64,000 nt of DNA from Flavobacterium sp. 90 (GTDB taxonomy: Bacteria; Bacteroidota; Bacteroidia; Flavobacteriales; Flavobacteriaceae), in NCBI RefSeq assembly GCF_004339525.1, contig NZ_SMGE01000001.1:1798001-1862000 (forward strand), in the 5' to 3' direction. The position numbers were made by a program, and so were the translations under genes. The notes under the pieces were generated by a model, which had not been told where the DNA came from, did not search any database, and was given only the letters and a program-made list of their open reading frames with translations. Of this stretch, positions 22,614 to 30,640 are shown piece by piece (positions within the stretch are counted from its first letter, which is position 1; the number at the start of each line of letters is the position of its first letter).

Positions 22614-22795
22614 AAAATTAAATACAAATGAAACACCATTCCCAGATTAGTTTTCATTATAAATGTATTGTCAATAATTATATTAACACGAAAAGTATTA
22701 TTTATAAGTTTTAACCTACAACTAATTGAACATCATCTTTTTAAAAACCGTAAGTTTTTTACCTTATCTTTATTAATCCGCAAAATCCACACCAA

Positions 22796-25255
22796 ATGAG
22801 AGAAATTTTACTTCATATAAAAACCTTTTTTCAATCGGTTCATTTTAAGAAATATGTCAAACGTTTTGGTTTCTTTATTTTGGGATTAATTGTTTTGCTT
22901 CTTCTTGCTTGCGGCGGATTATCTATTTATTTCAACCAACATAAAACCGAAATCATCGCTAAAGTCAATACCAAAATCAACGAAAACATTAATGGAAAAT
23001 TCCATATTGGCGATTTTCATTATAAGTTTTTAACCGGTTTTCCGAATTTTACTTTAGCATTAAAAGATGTTGAAATCAAAGACAATCAATGGCAAACACA
23101 CAAACATACTTTATTGAACGCAAAAGAAATTGAAGTTCGACTCAACGTTTGGAGTTTACTGCAACACGAAATCAACATTCATAAAATCCTGATTAACGAA
23201 GCGGATATTTATGTTTATAAAGCCAAAAATGGCTATTCGAATGCAAACATCTTTAAACCTAAGAAGAAAAAAGATCCCAAAAATAAATCGGAAACCGAAA
23301 CTACGGTTGACCAAGTTGAACTTAGCGGCGTTCACTTTATTCTTGACAATCGTTTAGGACATAAACTATTTGATTTTGATGTAGCCAATTTAACCACAAA
23401 AGTTGAATATGACGGTGATGATTGGCAAACAAATGTTTTTCTGGACACACAAATTGCCAGTTTAGCGTTTAATACCATACACGGAAGTTTTGCAAAACAA
23501 AAAGAACTTAAAGGAACTTTTGCGGTTTCTTATGATTCCCAAAAGCAAAAAATTGATGTTGTAACCAAAGGTCTCAAAATAGGCGCAGATTCTTTTGACA
23601 TTACCGCTTATTTTAATTTAGCCAAAGGAAATGCGCTCTTCGGAATCAATATTGGAACAACTATTTTATGGCAAAATGCATCCAATTTATTATCGGCAAA
23701 CATAAGTTCTAAGCTTAACCGATTTAATCTAAAAAAAGAAATTGATGTGAATTGCGACATCAAAGGAGATTTTAATGCCGAAGGAGATCCCAGAATTGTC
23801 GTCCAGGCAATTATAAAAAATAACGAACTCAGCATTCCAGACGGACAACTTACTGATTGTAGTTTTAAAGGTATTTTTACCAATAATTTCAAACCAAAAG
23901 AAGGTTTTAACGATGCAAATTCGGCTATTATTTTAACCCATTTTTCAGCAAATTATGAAAATATACCGCTTAAGATTCCGCAATTGTCTATCAATAATCT
24001 AGAGAAACCATTGGCAACCGGTTATGTAAGTTCTGATTTTGACGTTACAAAACTAAACGAAGCAAGCAACGACAAATGGATTCAGTTTTCTGAAGGTCAC
24101 GCCACAGCAAACCTAAAATTTCAGTTTGACATTGTAGATTTGTTTATTACCAAACCACGTTTTATTGGAAACGTAAACGTGCAGAATGTCTCTTTTCATT
24201 TTATTCCGAAAAATATTCACGCCGAAAAAATCAATGTTCAGCTTGACTTTACCGAAAAAGCTTTACTGATTAAAAAGATTGCTTACAAACACAATAAAAA
24301 CATCATTTATATCGAAGGCAAAATCGATAATTTCCTCAATTTATATTATGATGCACCAGAGAAAATGGTCGTAAACTGGGATATTTATTGTCCTAATATA
24401 GATCTCAAACAATTTCTGGGAGTTTTGGCCAATTCTCAAAAAAGCAAATCCACACCCAAAAAAGCTACAATGTCTCATCAATTGCGAAATGCAATCGAAA
24501 AATGCGTCGTAGATATCAACATCAAAGCCGATAAAATAAATTATAACAAACTAACCGCCACCAATACAAAAGCCGAAATCCAGATGATCGATTCCAGGCT
24601 TATTATCAAAAACGGTTCTCTGCAAACTTCTGGGGGAAACATTACTTTTAGCACCATCGTACAACCAAATGGCAATAATTTTAATTTTAGTTCGAATGCG
24701 CAGGTAAATCGGGTTGATATTGCGAGTTTTTTAAGATCGTTTAACAACTTCGGAATTCAGTCTTTTTCTCCAAATAATATCAAAGGAAAACTCAGCAGCA
24801 AGGCAAATGTCAGCGGATTAATCAATAGCAAAGGTGAATTAATCACCAATTCTATGCACGGAAAACTTGATTTTAATGTCAATCAGGGCGCGTTACTTAA
24901 CTTTGAACCTATTGTAAAAGTTGGGAAATTTGCGTTTCCGTTTCGCGATGTCAAGAACATTACTTTTAGTGATTTGTCGGGGAACCTCAACATGCGCGGA
25001 GAACAAATCGATGTCAACAATCTAACCATAAGTTCCAGTGTGCTCAACTTCGACGTCAACGGAATTTACTCTTTTGGCCGAGGCACTAATCTCGCCCTCA
25101 CAATACCACTCCGAAATTCTAAAAACGACATCAAACTCGCCACAAAAGCCGAACGCGACGCCGTTCGCAGCCGCGGAATTGTTCTGCATTTAATTGCACT
25201 TGATGATGATGGAAAAATGAAAATCAAATGGGGAAAGAAGGATAAAGAAAAGTAA
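22796..25255 (+). CDS. AsmA-family envelope protein
   Basis: 819 residues. One N-terminal membrane anchor (FFILGLIVLLLLACGGLSIY, about 26-45) is followed by a very long beta-rich periplasmic region with repeating short strands. The AsmA-like C-terminal part has NNFGIQSFSPNNIKGKLSSK and ALTIPLRNSKNDIKLA. AsmA-like proteins belong to the repeating-beta-groove lipid-transport family thought to carry phospholipids or affect outer-membrane assembly. Length is typical. It is monocistronic here, and the start at 22796 gives a good N-terminal anchor. Confidence 0.82.
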   Translation: MREILLHIKTFFQSVHFKKYVKRFGFFILGLIVLLLLACGGLSIYFNQHKTEIIAKVNTKINENINGKFHIGDFHYKFLTGFPNFTLALKDVEIKDNQWQTHKHTLLNAKEIEVRLNVWSLLQHEINIHKILINEADIYVYKAKNGYSNANIFKPKKKKDPKNKSETETTVDQVELSGVHFILDNRLGHKLFDFDVANLTTKVEYDGDDWQTNVFLDTQIASLAFNTIHGSFAKQKELKGTFAVSYDSQKQKIDVVTKGLKIGADSFDITAYFNLAKGNALFGINIGTTILWQNASNLLSANISSKLNRFNLKKEIDVNCDIKGDFNAEGDPRIVVQAIIKNNELSIPDGQLTDCSFKGIFTNNFKPKEGFNDANSAIILTHFSANYENIPLKIPQLSINNLEKPLATGYVSSDFDVTKLNEASNDKWIQFSEGHATANLKFQFDIVDLFITKPRFIGNVNVQNVSFHFIPKNIHAEKINVQLDFTEKALLIKKIAYKHNKNIIYIEGKIDNFLNLYYDAPEKMVVNWDIYCPNIDLKQFLGVLANSQKSKSTPKKATMSHQLRNAIEKCVVDINIKADKINYNKLTATNTKAEIQMIDSRLIIKNGSLQTSGGNITFSTIVQPNGNNFNFSSNAQVNRVDIASFLRSFNNFGIQSFSPNNIKGKLSSKANVSGLINSKGELITNSMHGKLDFNVNQGALLNFEPIVKVGKFAFPFRDVKNITFSDLSGNLNMRGEQIDVNNLTISSSVLNFDVNGIYSFGRGTNLALTIPLRNSKNDIKLATKAERDAVRSRGIVLHLIALDDDGKMKIKWGKKDKEK

Positions 25256-25273
25256 TTTCATCACGTAATATTG

Positions 25274-25345
25274 GCATTTCTACGAAGGAGAAATCTCCGC
25301 AAGTAACTCGACAAAGATTTGTCCCTCTGAGCGAAGTCGAATAGT
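25274..25345. repeat. Palindromic-element fragment, left border of the R-M cassette
   Basis: TTTCTACGAAGGAGAAATC, then TCCGCAAGTAACTCG, then a GAGCGAAGTCGAA end. It is related to the complete 30-base inverted-repeat element interrupted by the IS at 31913-33060. An inverted partner lies at 28981-29036 beyond the Vsr gene. Confidence 0.65.
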
Positions 25346-25355
25346 TTCTACAACT

Positions 25356-25631
25356 TTAAATATATATTGACACTATTCCCAAAACAAGTATCAATACAAT
25401 CATTGCAATTCCTACCTCATTTATTCTTGAAACTCGCTGTTCAAAATTCTTTTTAAATGATAATACAGCAGGTACAAAAAATAAATTTATTAGAATACTA
25501 AATGGCAAAACCCAATAAGAAACACCTTCCGGACCTCCATTTGATAGAATTATAGAAATCGAAACAGGAATAAAATAAATGTTTATACTAATGATTAAAA
25601 AAGCTATTATTTTATTTCTTCTGCTTATCAT
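25356..25631 (-). CDS. Small hydrophobic membrane protein, unknown
   Basis: 91 residues with about three membrane helices (IIAFLIISINIYFIPVSISI, WVLPFSILINLFFVPAVLSF and VGIAMIVLILVLGIVSIYI) and a short basic loop. No family recognised. It lies between the repeat and the R-M promoter on the opposite strand, so it may belong to the accessory region, but it carries no motif tying it to restriction. Confidence 0.55.
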   Translation of the reverse strand: MISRRNKIIAFLIISINIYFIPVSISIILSNGGPEGVSYWVLPFSILINLFFVPAVLSFKKNFEQRVSRINEVGIAMIVLILVLGIVSIYI

Positions 25632-25771
25632 AGATTTCTTGATTTAAAATTATAACAAAGATATTTTCTTTTCTAGAATCTTCAACGCCAGTCAAAAATG
25701 ATTGGCGTTTTTTTATCAATAAAACTAAAATACTCATCATTAAAACCTTCTAAAATGTGACTCTTATGCCG

Positions 25772-25802
25772 TTGTACCAAAAGTAACATTTGGATAGTTT
25801 TG
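25772..25802 (+). promoter_or_regulatory. Promoter and dyad operator of the R-M cassette
   Basis: TTG (25772-25774), 20 bases, TAGTTTTG (25795-25802): a full match to the Bacteroidota promoter. Between the boxes is the dyad CCAAA, 7 bases, TTTGG (25777-25793), where a dimer of the XRE protein could bind its own promoter. The promoter excludes the upstream start at 25790, since that codon lies inside it. Confidence 0.72.
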
Positions 25803-25825
25803 TTTACTTCAATATCCTAAAATCA

Positions 25826-26047
25826 ATGAGTATAAATATCAGAATTGGCGAGCGAATTCGCGAATTAAGGAAAGCCAAAGGTCTTTCGCAAGAAGCGTTA
25901 GCAAATCTTGCAGAAGTCGACAGAACTTATATGACAAAAGTTGAAACTGGGAAAAAAAATGTAACAGTCAAAATTTTAGAAAAAATAATTATTGCTCTTG
26001 AGACTGATTTTGGAGATTTTTTTAATAATAACAATTTCAAGAAATAA
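25826..26047 (+). CDS. XRE-type controller protein of the R-M system
   Basis: 73 residues from MSINIRIGERI. The single helix-turn-helix of the XRE/Cro family spans most of it: IRELRKAKGLSQEALANLA, then VDRTYMTKVETGKKNVTVK. Small stand-alone XRE proteins directly before a methyltransferase are usually C proteins, which time the appearance of methylase and nuclease after the system enters a new cell. Its stop shares one base with the methyltransferase start, giving translational coupling. The dyad in the promoter fits autoregulation. The role is inferred from context. Confidence 0.8.
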   Translation: MSINIRIGERIRELRKAKGLSQEALANLAEVDRTYMTKVETGKKNVTVKILEKIIIALETDFGDFFNNNNFKK

Positions 26048-27282
26048 TGACACAAAAAAAGTATTCAGCTATAAAAGAGAAACTCCATATCGAAGTTGAT
26101 AAAAAGACGGATAATGGACTTGCTCAACTTACTCATTATTTTCAAAATCATACAAATGGAGTTTCACAATATTTCAAAGAGAATGCTGCAGAATATTTAT
26201 GTGACATTCATGAAAAATTGAATATTGTTGAAGAACCTAATTTTCAATATTACCTACCAATAAAATGGGATATCCCGTTTCCTCCACCTAAAAACCCTGA
26301 ATTTAAATTTATAGATCTGTTTGCAGGAATTGGTGGAATAAGACTTGCTTATCAAAATTTAGGTGGCAAATGTGTTTTTACTAGTGAATGGGATACTTAT
26401 TCAAAAAAAACATATGAAGCAAATTTCGGAAAAGTTCCTTTTGGCGATATAACACAAATAAATGAAACAGAAATTCCTGATCATGATATTTTATTAGCAG
26501 GTTTTCCTTGTCAGCCTTTTTCAATAGCGGGAGTTTCAAAAAAGAATGCATTAGGCAGAAAACATGGTTTTTTAGACGAAACACAAGGGACACTTTTTTT
26601 TGATATTGCACGTATTCTTAAACATAAAAGACCTAAAACTTTTATGTTAGAAAATGTAAAGAATCTCGTATCTCATGACAAAGGAAACACTTTCAAAGTT
26701 ATCCAAAACACATTAAGAGAATTAAATTATACTATTTATTTTAAAGTTTTAGATGGTAAACATTTTGTTCCTCAACATAGAGAACGAATTATAATTGTTG
26801 GATTTGATAATAAATATTTTAAAGGAAAAGAAAATTTCAAATTTCCTGAAATGAGTGATACAAAATTCGCATTGAAGGATATCCTTTTACCTGAAGTTGA
26901 CCCAAAATATACTTTATCAGATAAACTTTGGAGTTATCTACAAGAATATGCTAAAAAACACAAAGCTAAAGGAAATGGTTTTGGATTTGGTTTAGCAGAT
27001 TTAAATGGGATATCAAGAACAATGAGTGCCAGATATTATAAAGACGGTGCAGAAATATTAATTCCTCAAGAAGGCAAAAATCCTAGAAGATTAATCCCCA
27101 GAGAATGTGCAAGACTTCAAGGTTTTCCTGATAATTTTATCATTCCTGTTTCTGATAATCAAGCTTATAAACAATTCGGAAATTCAGTCGTATCTCCTTT
27201 AATGCAAGCAGTTGGCAAAAATTTAGTTGCCGAAATTGCAAAACAAGAGGCTAATCAAAAATTAACTTCTCTAGAGCAATAA
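26047..27282 (+). CDS. DNA (cytosine-5) methyltransferase
   Basis: 411 residues with all main C5-methyltransferase motifs: motif I FIDLFAGIGGIRLAY (about 94), catalytic motif IV GFPCQPFS (about 158), motif VI ENVKNL, motif VIII QHRERIIIVGF, motif IX RLIPRECARLQGFPD and motif X KQFGNSVV. A 90-residue N-terminal extension precedes motif I, as in E. coli Dcm. It protects host DNA by methylating cytosine in the recognition site. Pairing with an EcoRII-like nuclease suggests CCWGG or a close variant, an inference not read from the target-recognition region. Confidence 0.94.
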   Translation: MTQKKYSAIKEKLHIEVDKKTDNGLAQLTHYFQNHTNGVSQYFKENAAEYLCDIHEKLNIVEEPNFQYYLPIKWDIPFPPPKNPEFKFIDLFAGIGGIRLAYQNLGGKCVFTSEWDTYSKKTYEANFGKVPFGDITQINETEIPDHDILLAGFPCQPFSIAGVSKKNALGRKHGFLDETQGTLFFDIARILKHKRPKTFMLENVKNLVSHDKGNTFKVIQNTLRELNYTIYFKVLDGKHFVPQHRERIIIVGFDNKYFKGKENFKFPEMSDTKFALKDILLPEVDPKYTLSDKLWSYLQEYAKKHKAKGNGFGFGLADLNGISRTMSARYYKDGAEILIPQEGKNPRRLIPRECARLQGFPDNFIIPVSDNQAYKQFGNSVVSPLMQAVGKNLVAEIAKQEANQKLTSLEQ

Positions 27283-27322
27283 TAGAATAAATCGTGATAA
27301 ATTAATTTTAAATTTATTAATA

Positions 27323-28531
27323 ATGGAAAATGGTCTTCTTTCAAAATACTTTAAAGGCATAGTCGCAAAAAAACTTAGTCAAGTTGAAGTGAATCCCCAA
27401 GTTTCCAACCAACACGAATTCAATGGTATCAATGAATTTAAATCTATTTTAGGCGCAGAAAAATCTACATATGAAGGTATTTTTATATACTTAACTGATA
27501 ATGAAGAAACCATATTAAATGAGACAGGCTCCTTAACTTGGTATAACGCACGAGAAAATGATCCCAAAAGAAATGAATTTCGCCTTTATTATTCCACAAC
27601 ACAAATTATGGAAAAGGCGAATGTTGGTGATTTCTTATTAATTGGACTGACGCATGATAATAAATTAGCTGTAGTAGTAGCTCCGACAGGAACAACAGCC
27701 GAACAACAACTGCTTTGGCTTTTTGAAATTGGAGAAATTGGAAGCAAATTTATTTTCCGTGATATTTCTTCAAATGACATCAAACTTAATTTTGCAGGAA
27801 AGTACATCCTTAATTCTCTTGGTTTTGAAATCGATGAGACTGAGCCAAATTTCTTAGAATTAATACTTAACACATTTGGAAATCAGTTTCCTTCAACAGC
27901 GATCTTTTCAAATTTTGCACGCTCAACAGTTAAAAATGTCTCCCCTATTGAAGAACCTGATAAAACTTTAATTGCTTGGCTTGAAAGAGAAGAAATACTT
28001 TTCAAAACACTTGAAAAACATATTGTATCAAAAAAACTTGAACAAGGATTTGGAGAAAATAAGATAGACGTAGATGATTTTATTTCATTTTCATTAAGTG
28101 TTCAAAATAGAAGAAAATCTCGTGCAGGTTTTGCTTTTGAAAATCATCTCGCATCTATTTTTCAATTTCAAAAAATAAGTTTTTCTAAGGGAGCAAAAAC
28201 AGAAAGGAATAACAAACCTGATTTTCTTTTTCCGTCAATAATAGATTATCATAATCCAGATTTTCCCGTTGAATTATTAACGATGCTTGGTGTTAAAACT
28301 ACAGCAAAAGATAGATGGAGGCAGGTTTTGTCAGAAGCAGATAAAATTTCTCAAAAACATTTAATCACCTTAGAGCCAGCAATAAGCGTAAATCAAACTG
28401 ACGAAATGTTTGCGCAAAATCTACAACTTGTAATTCCACAATCTTTAAAGGAAACTTTTACTGCTTCCCAACAAATTAATTTATTAAACCTTCAAGACTT
28501 TATAAACGTAGTTCGTCAACGACAAAAATAA
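27323..28531 (+). CDS. EcoRII-like type II restriction endonuclease
   Basis: 402 residues, close to the 404 of EcoRII. The C-terminal catalytic half (about 255-360) matches EcoRII from memory: RRKSRAGFAFENHL, KPDFLFPSIIDYH, FPVELLTMLGVKTT, AKDRWRQVLSEADKI. The PD, Lys and Glu of the nuclease core are all present. The N-terminal half carries WYNARENDPKRNEFRLYY, resembling the EcoRII effector domain, which lets type IIE enzymes need a second site for cleavage. The enzyme would cut unmethylated sites. Gap to the methyltransferase is 40 bases. Confidence 0.9.
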   Translation: MENGLLSKYFKGIVAKKLSQVEVNPQVSNQHEFNGINEFKSILGAEKSTYEGIFIYLTDNEETILNETGSLTWYNARENDPKRNEFRLYYSTTQIMEKANVGDFLLIGLTHDNKLAVVVAPTGTTAEQQLLWLFEIGEIGSKFIFRDISSNDIKLNFAGKYILNSLGFEIDETEPNFLELILNTFGNQFPSTAIFSNFARSTVKNVSPIEEPDKTLIAWLEREEILFKTLEKHIVSKKLEQGFGENKIDVDDFISFSLSVQNRRKSRAGFAFENHLASIFQFQKISFSKGAKTERNNKPDFLFPSIIDYHNPDFPVELLTMLGVKTTAKDRWRQVLSEADKISQKHLITLEPAISVNQTDEMFAQNLQLVIPQSLKETFTASQQINLLNLQDFINVVRQRQK

Positions 28532-28561
28532 TATCATTAGAAATAATTAACTAAGATTATC

Positions 28562-28978
28562 ATGGATGTCCATAGTCCAGAACAACGTTCAAAAAACATG
28601 CGGGCAATTAAAAATACCGCAACAAAAGCCGAAGTAACGTTGGCAAAAGCATTATGGAATCTAGGTTACAGATATAGAAAAAACAACAAAACAGTTTTTG
28701 GCAAACCGGACTTTACTTTCAAACAATTAAAAATTGCCATTTTTGTAGATTCAGAATTCTTTCATGGGAAAGATTGGGAAACTCGAAAAAAACCACAAAC
28801 CAATCCTGAATTCTGGATCAAAAAAATTGAACGAAATATACAGCGAGATATAGAAGTTAATACTTATCTGGAATCTCAAAACTGGAAGGTTCTTCGTTTT
28901 TGGAGTAACGATATTAAAAAGAATTTGGATTCTTGTATTCTTGAAATTCAAAACGCAATTGCAGAAAAACAAGTTTGA
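28562..28978 (+). CDS. vsr: Very short patch repair endonuclease
   Basis: 138 residues. It opens with the Vsr signature SPEQRSKNMRAIKNTATKAE, then GYRYRKNNKTVFGKPDFTF (catalytic Asp in PDF), FVDSEFFHGKDW, and KIERNIQRDIEVN with VLRFWSNDI at the end. Vsr nicks the T of T:G mismatches made when 5-methylcytosine deaminates, so it limits mutation at sites methylated by the enzyme two genes upstream. It lies 30 bases after the nuclease gene in the same operon. Confidence 0.93.
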   Translation: MDVHSPEQRSKNMRAIKNTATKAEVTLAKALWNLGYRYRKNNKTVFGKPDFTFKQLKIAIFVDSEFFHGKDWETRKKPQTNPEFWIKKIERNIQRDIEVNTYLESQNWKVLRFWSNDIKKNLDSCILEIQNAIAEKQV

Positions 28979-28980
28979 CA

Positions 28981-29036
28981 ATCGAAACGGAGTTTCTTGC
29001 GGAGATTCCTCATTCTTCGGAATGACAAAGCGGGCG
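28981..29036. repeat. Palindromic-element fragment, right border of the R-M cassette
   Basis: CGGAGTTTCTTGCGGAGATT and CTTCGGAATGACAAAG, the reverse complement form of the left border at 25274-25345 with several changes. It starts only a few bases after the Vsr stop. Confidence 0.6.
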
Positions 29037-29070
29037 GAAAAAGGAAACAATCAGAAAAAGAATAAAAATA

Positions 29071-29097
29071 AAAAAAGCCACTTCATAGTGGCTTTTC
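29071..29097 (-). terminator. Terminator of the small gene at 29110
   Basis: AAAAGCCAC and GTGGCTTTT form a nine-base stem with a six-base loop. On the minus strand a T-rich run follows. It can also stop transcription from the R-M operon on the plus strand. Confidence 0.8.
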
Positions 29098-29109
29098 GTT
29101 TATTATAGT

Positions 29110-29346
29110 TTAATCATTTACATCCAAATAAGGATTTAAGATTTCGGCTAATTCATTGAGCCAGAAATAACCTTCTTCAACTCCTTTTGGATCGATTTGC
29201 AGGGTTTCGCATTCTCGCATTAAAGACATCGCGAGAAGATAATTTACTCTTCGGATTGCTTTTGCGAAACTTTTAGGATCTGTGGCTTGGTTGAAAAATT
29301 CGTTTAACCGCAATTCTGTTTCTTTTGAAAGGGTGTTTAGACTCAT
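29110..29346 (-). CDS. Small conserved-looking protein, unknown
   Basis: 78 residues from MSLNTLSKETELRL, chosen over an upstream Met that adds four residues. It is acidic, all-helical in appearance, with no signal or membrane segment. The codon usage looks normal and a clear terminator follows, so it is probably real. It resembles small hypothetical proteins common in flavobacteria, but I know no function for it. Confidence 0.65.
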   Translation of the reverse strand: MSLNTLSKETELRLNEFFNQATDPKSFAKAIRRVNYLLAMSLMRECETLQIDPKGVEEGYFWLNELAEILNPYLDVND

Positions 29347-29373
29347 AATAACTTGCATTTAGGAAATATAAAA

Positions 29374-29446
29374 CCCGCGTAGCTAAGGTGTCCTACGCTG
29401 CAAGAGCGTTGCAGTTGTTTCCAATACCGCCACCATACCACACGGG
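29374..29446. other. tRNA-sized structured segment, unidentified
   Basis: 73 bases with complementary seven-base ends (CCCGCGT and ACACGGG, one G-U pair). Internally GCGTAG/CTACGC and CTGCA/TGCAG (loop of seven) can pair. The size and ends resemble a tRNA, but the anticodon arm is displaced from its proper position and the T arm is absent on both strands. It could be a tRNA relic or a leader RNA of the small gene. Confidence 0.3.
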
Positions 29447-29589
29447 CACAAAGTTTTTCTGATCTCATAATTCTTGCATTTTAGGACTGCGAAGATACCA
29501 AAAAACGTTGTGGTTTGTGCGGGTTTTCTTTGTTGATTTGAAATTATGATTTCTTCCTATATTATTACACTTCTGCGTCGCTTGTGCTA

Positions 29590-29842
29590 AAGTTCCGGAG
29601 GAACGATTTATTTTGTAGCAACGGATTTTAATCCGTTGTTAACAAAGTATTGTTCAAAAAAAATTCCAGAGGAACGATATGTATATAAATTCGTTAATCT
29701 TTGCGGGGCTTCGACTTCGCTCAGCCTGACAATTTTGGTTTGGCTCAGCTTGACAATATTTTGGAGTTTTTCTCTTATTTGACGCGACAATTGTTGCGGA
29801 GTTTCTTGTGTGATTTCTCCTCTGTCGAAATGACAAAAAACT
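29590..29842. repeat. Cluster of dispersed repeats in a gene-free gap
   Basis: Between 29447 and 29874 no gene is seen. At 29590-29640 lies GTTCCGGAGGAACGAT followed by GCAACGGATTTTAATCCGTT, a type repeated at 34128-34180. At 29701-29842 is a stretch with TCGACTTCGCTCAGCCTGAC and ending TCTGTCGAAATGACAA, related to the palindromic element near the IS. Open frames here are shadows. Confidence 0.65.
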
Positions 29843-29874
29843 AGAATTATTTTCTTAATGTTTTATTAACTCAC

Positions 29875-29905
29875 TTGTGTTTTTATTCTAAAAAAGATAG
29901 CTTTG
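29875..29905 (+). promoter_or_regulatory. Promoter of the HPF gene
   Basis: TTG (29875-29877), 20 bases, TAGCTTTG (29898-29905): an ideal Bacteroidota promoter, placing the transcript start about 20 bases before the HPF start codon. Confidence 0.78.
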
Positions 29906-29932
29906 AGAAACAATCATTAAATATAAACCCAT

Positions 29933-30247
29933 ATGAAAATTCAAATCAATACAGACAAGAACATCGAAGGACACGAAAGATTAGAAGCTTATTTTTCTGG
30001 AGAATTAGAAAAAGGTTTAGCGCGTTTTGAGGAAAAAATAACCCGCATCGAAGTACATTTTGGAGATGAAAACGGAGAGAAATTTAGCTTAAACGATAAA
30101 AAATGTGTGATTGAAGTTCGTACAGCAAAACTACAACCCATAACCGTTACAGAACACTCTGATACGCTTGAAAAGGCTTTTAGTGGTGCTCTTGCAAAAG
30201 CAAAAAAATCACTTACTACGACTTTCGAAAAACAGAAGACGTTTTAA
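29933..30247 (+). CDS. hpf: Ribosome hibernation factor, HPF/RaiA family
   Basis: 104 residues with the beta-alpha-beta fold of short HPF/YfiA proteins: MKIQINTDKNIEGHE, then ITRIEVHFGDENG, CVIEVRTAKLQPITVTEHS and LEKAFSGALAKAKKSL. It binds the small ribosomal subunit at the decoding site in stationary phase or stress, inactivating and protecting ribosomes. It is a short-type protein without the long C-terminal dimerisation domain. It has its own promoter and terminator. Confidence 0.9.
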   Translation: MKIQINTDKNIEGHERLEAYFSGELEKGLARFEEKITRIEVHFGDENGEKFSLNDKKCVIEVRTAKLQPITVTEHSDTLEKAFSGALAKAKKSLTTTFEKQKTF

Positions 30248-30267
30248 CTTATATACCAACAAATACA

Positions 30268-30307
30268 AAAATGGCATTGTCTTAAATTTAGATAATGCCA
30301 TTTTTTT
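30268..30307 (+). terminator. Terminator of the HPF gene
   Basis: AAATGGCATTGTC and GATAATGCCATTT pair around a short loop, followed by seven T on the plus strand, 20 bases after the stop. Confidence 0.88.
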
Positions 30308-30336
30308 ATACTCTAAATCGTTGCGCGTAATTATTT

Positions 30337-30469
30337 AACACATAGAAACATAGATTTTAGGGCTTTAAAAAAGGCGTTTCACTTGTTTAAATAATCATAG
30401 CTAGCTATCTGAGAGAAATGTATTTTTTTGTATTCTTTTTTACATCTAAAAGCTATGTTTCTATGTGTT
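30337..30469. repeat. Element with perfect 17-base inverted ends
   Basis: AACACATAGAAACATAG (30337-30353) and CTATGTTTCTATGTGTT (30453-30469) are perfect reverse complements around about 100 bases of AT-rich sequence without an open frame. It is a MITE-like or hairpin repeat; no other copy is seen in the window. Confidence 0.7.
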
Positions 30470-30640
30470 GAATGTTTTTTATGCTTTTTAAGAAACTCTG
30501 GAAAAATAAAATTAAGATAATAATAACGCTTTTCGCTATTGTAAGAATTAAATTTGCAGTCCCAAAAAATGGACTTAATCCTTGAAGGAAAACAAGCGAA
30601 TTGATTAGGATTTTCTATAATAATTTTTTAAAATAAACTC

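Noticed and set aside
25356..25631. Small membrane protein as part of the restriction system
   Set aside because: Opposite strand, no relevant motif and no coupling to the four-gene operon.
25790..25825. Longer start for the XRE controller
   Set aside because: The codon at 25790 lies within the promoter (TTG-N20-TAGTTTTG), upstream of any transcript from it.
29608..29836. Two overlapping 60-codon frames on the minus strand
   Set aside because: They lie in dispersed repeats and lack signal, domain or codon support.
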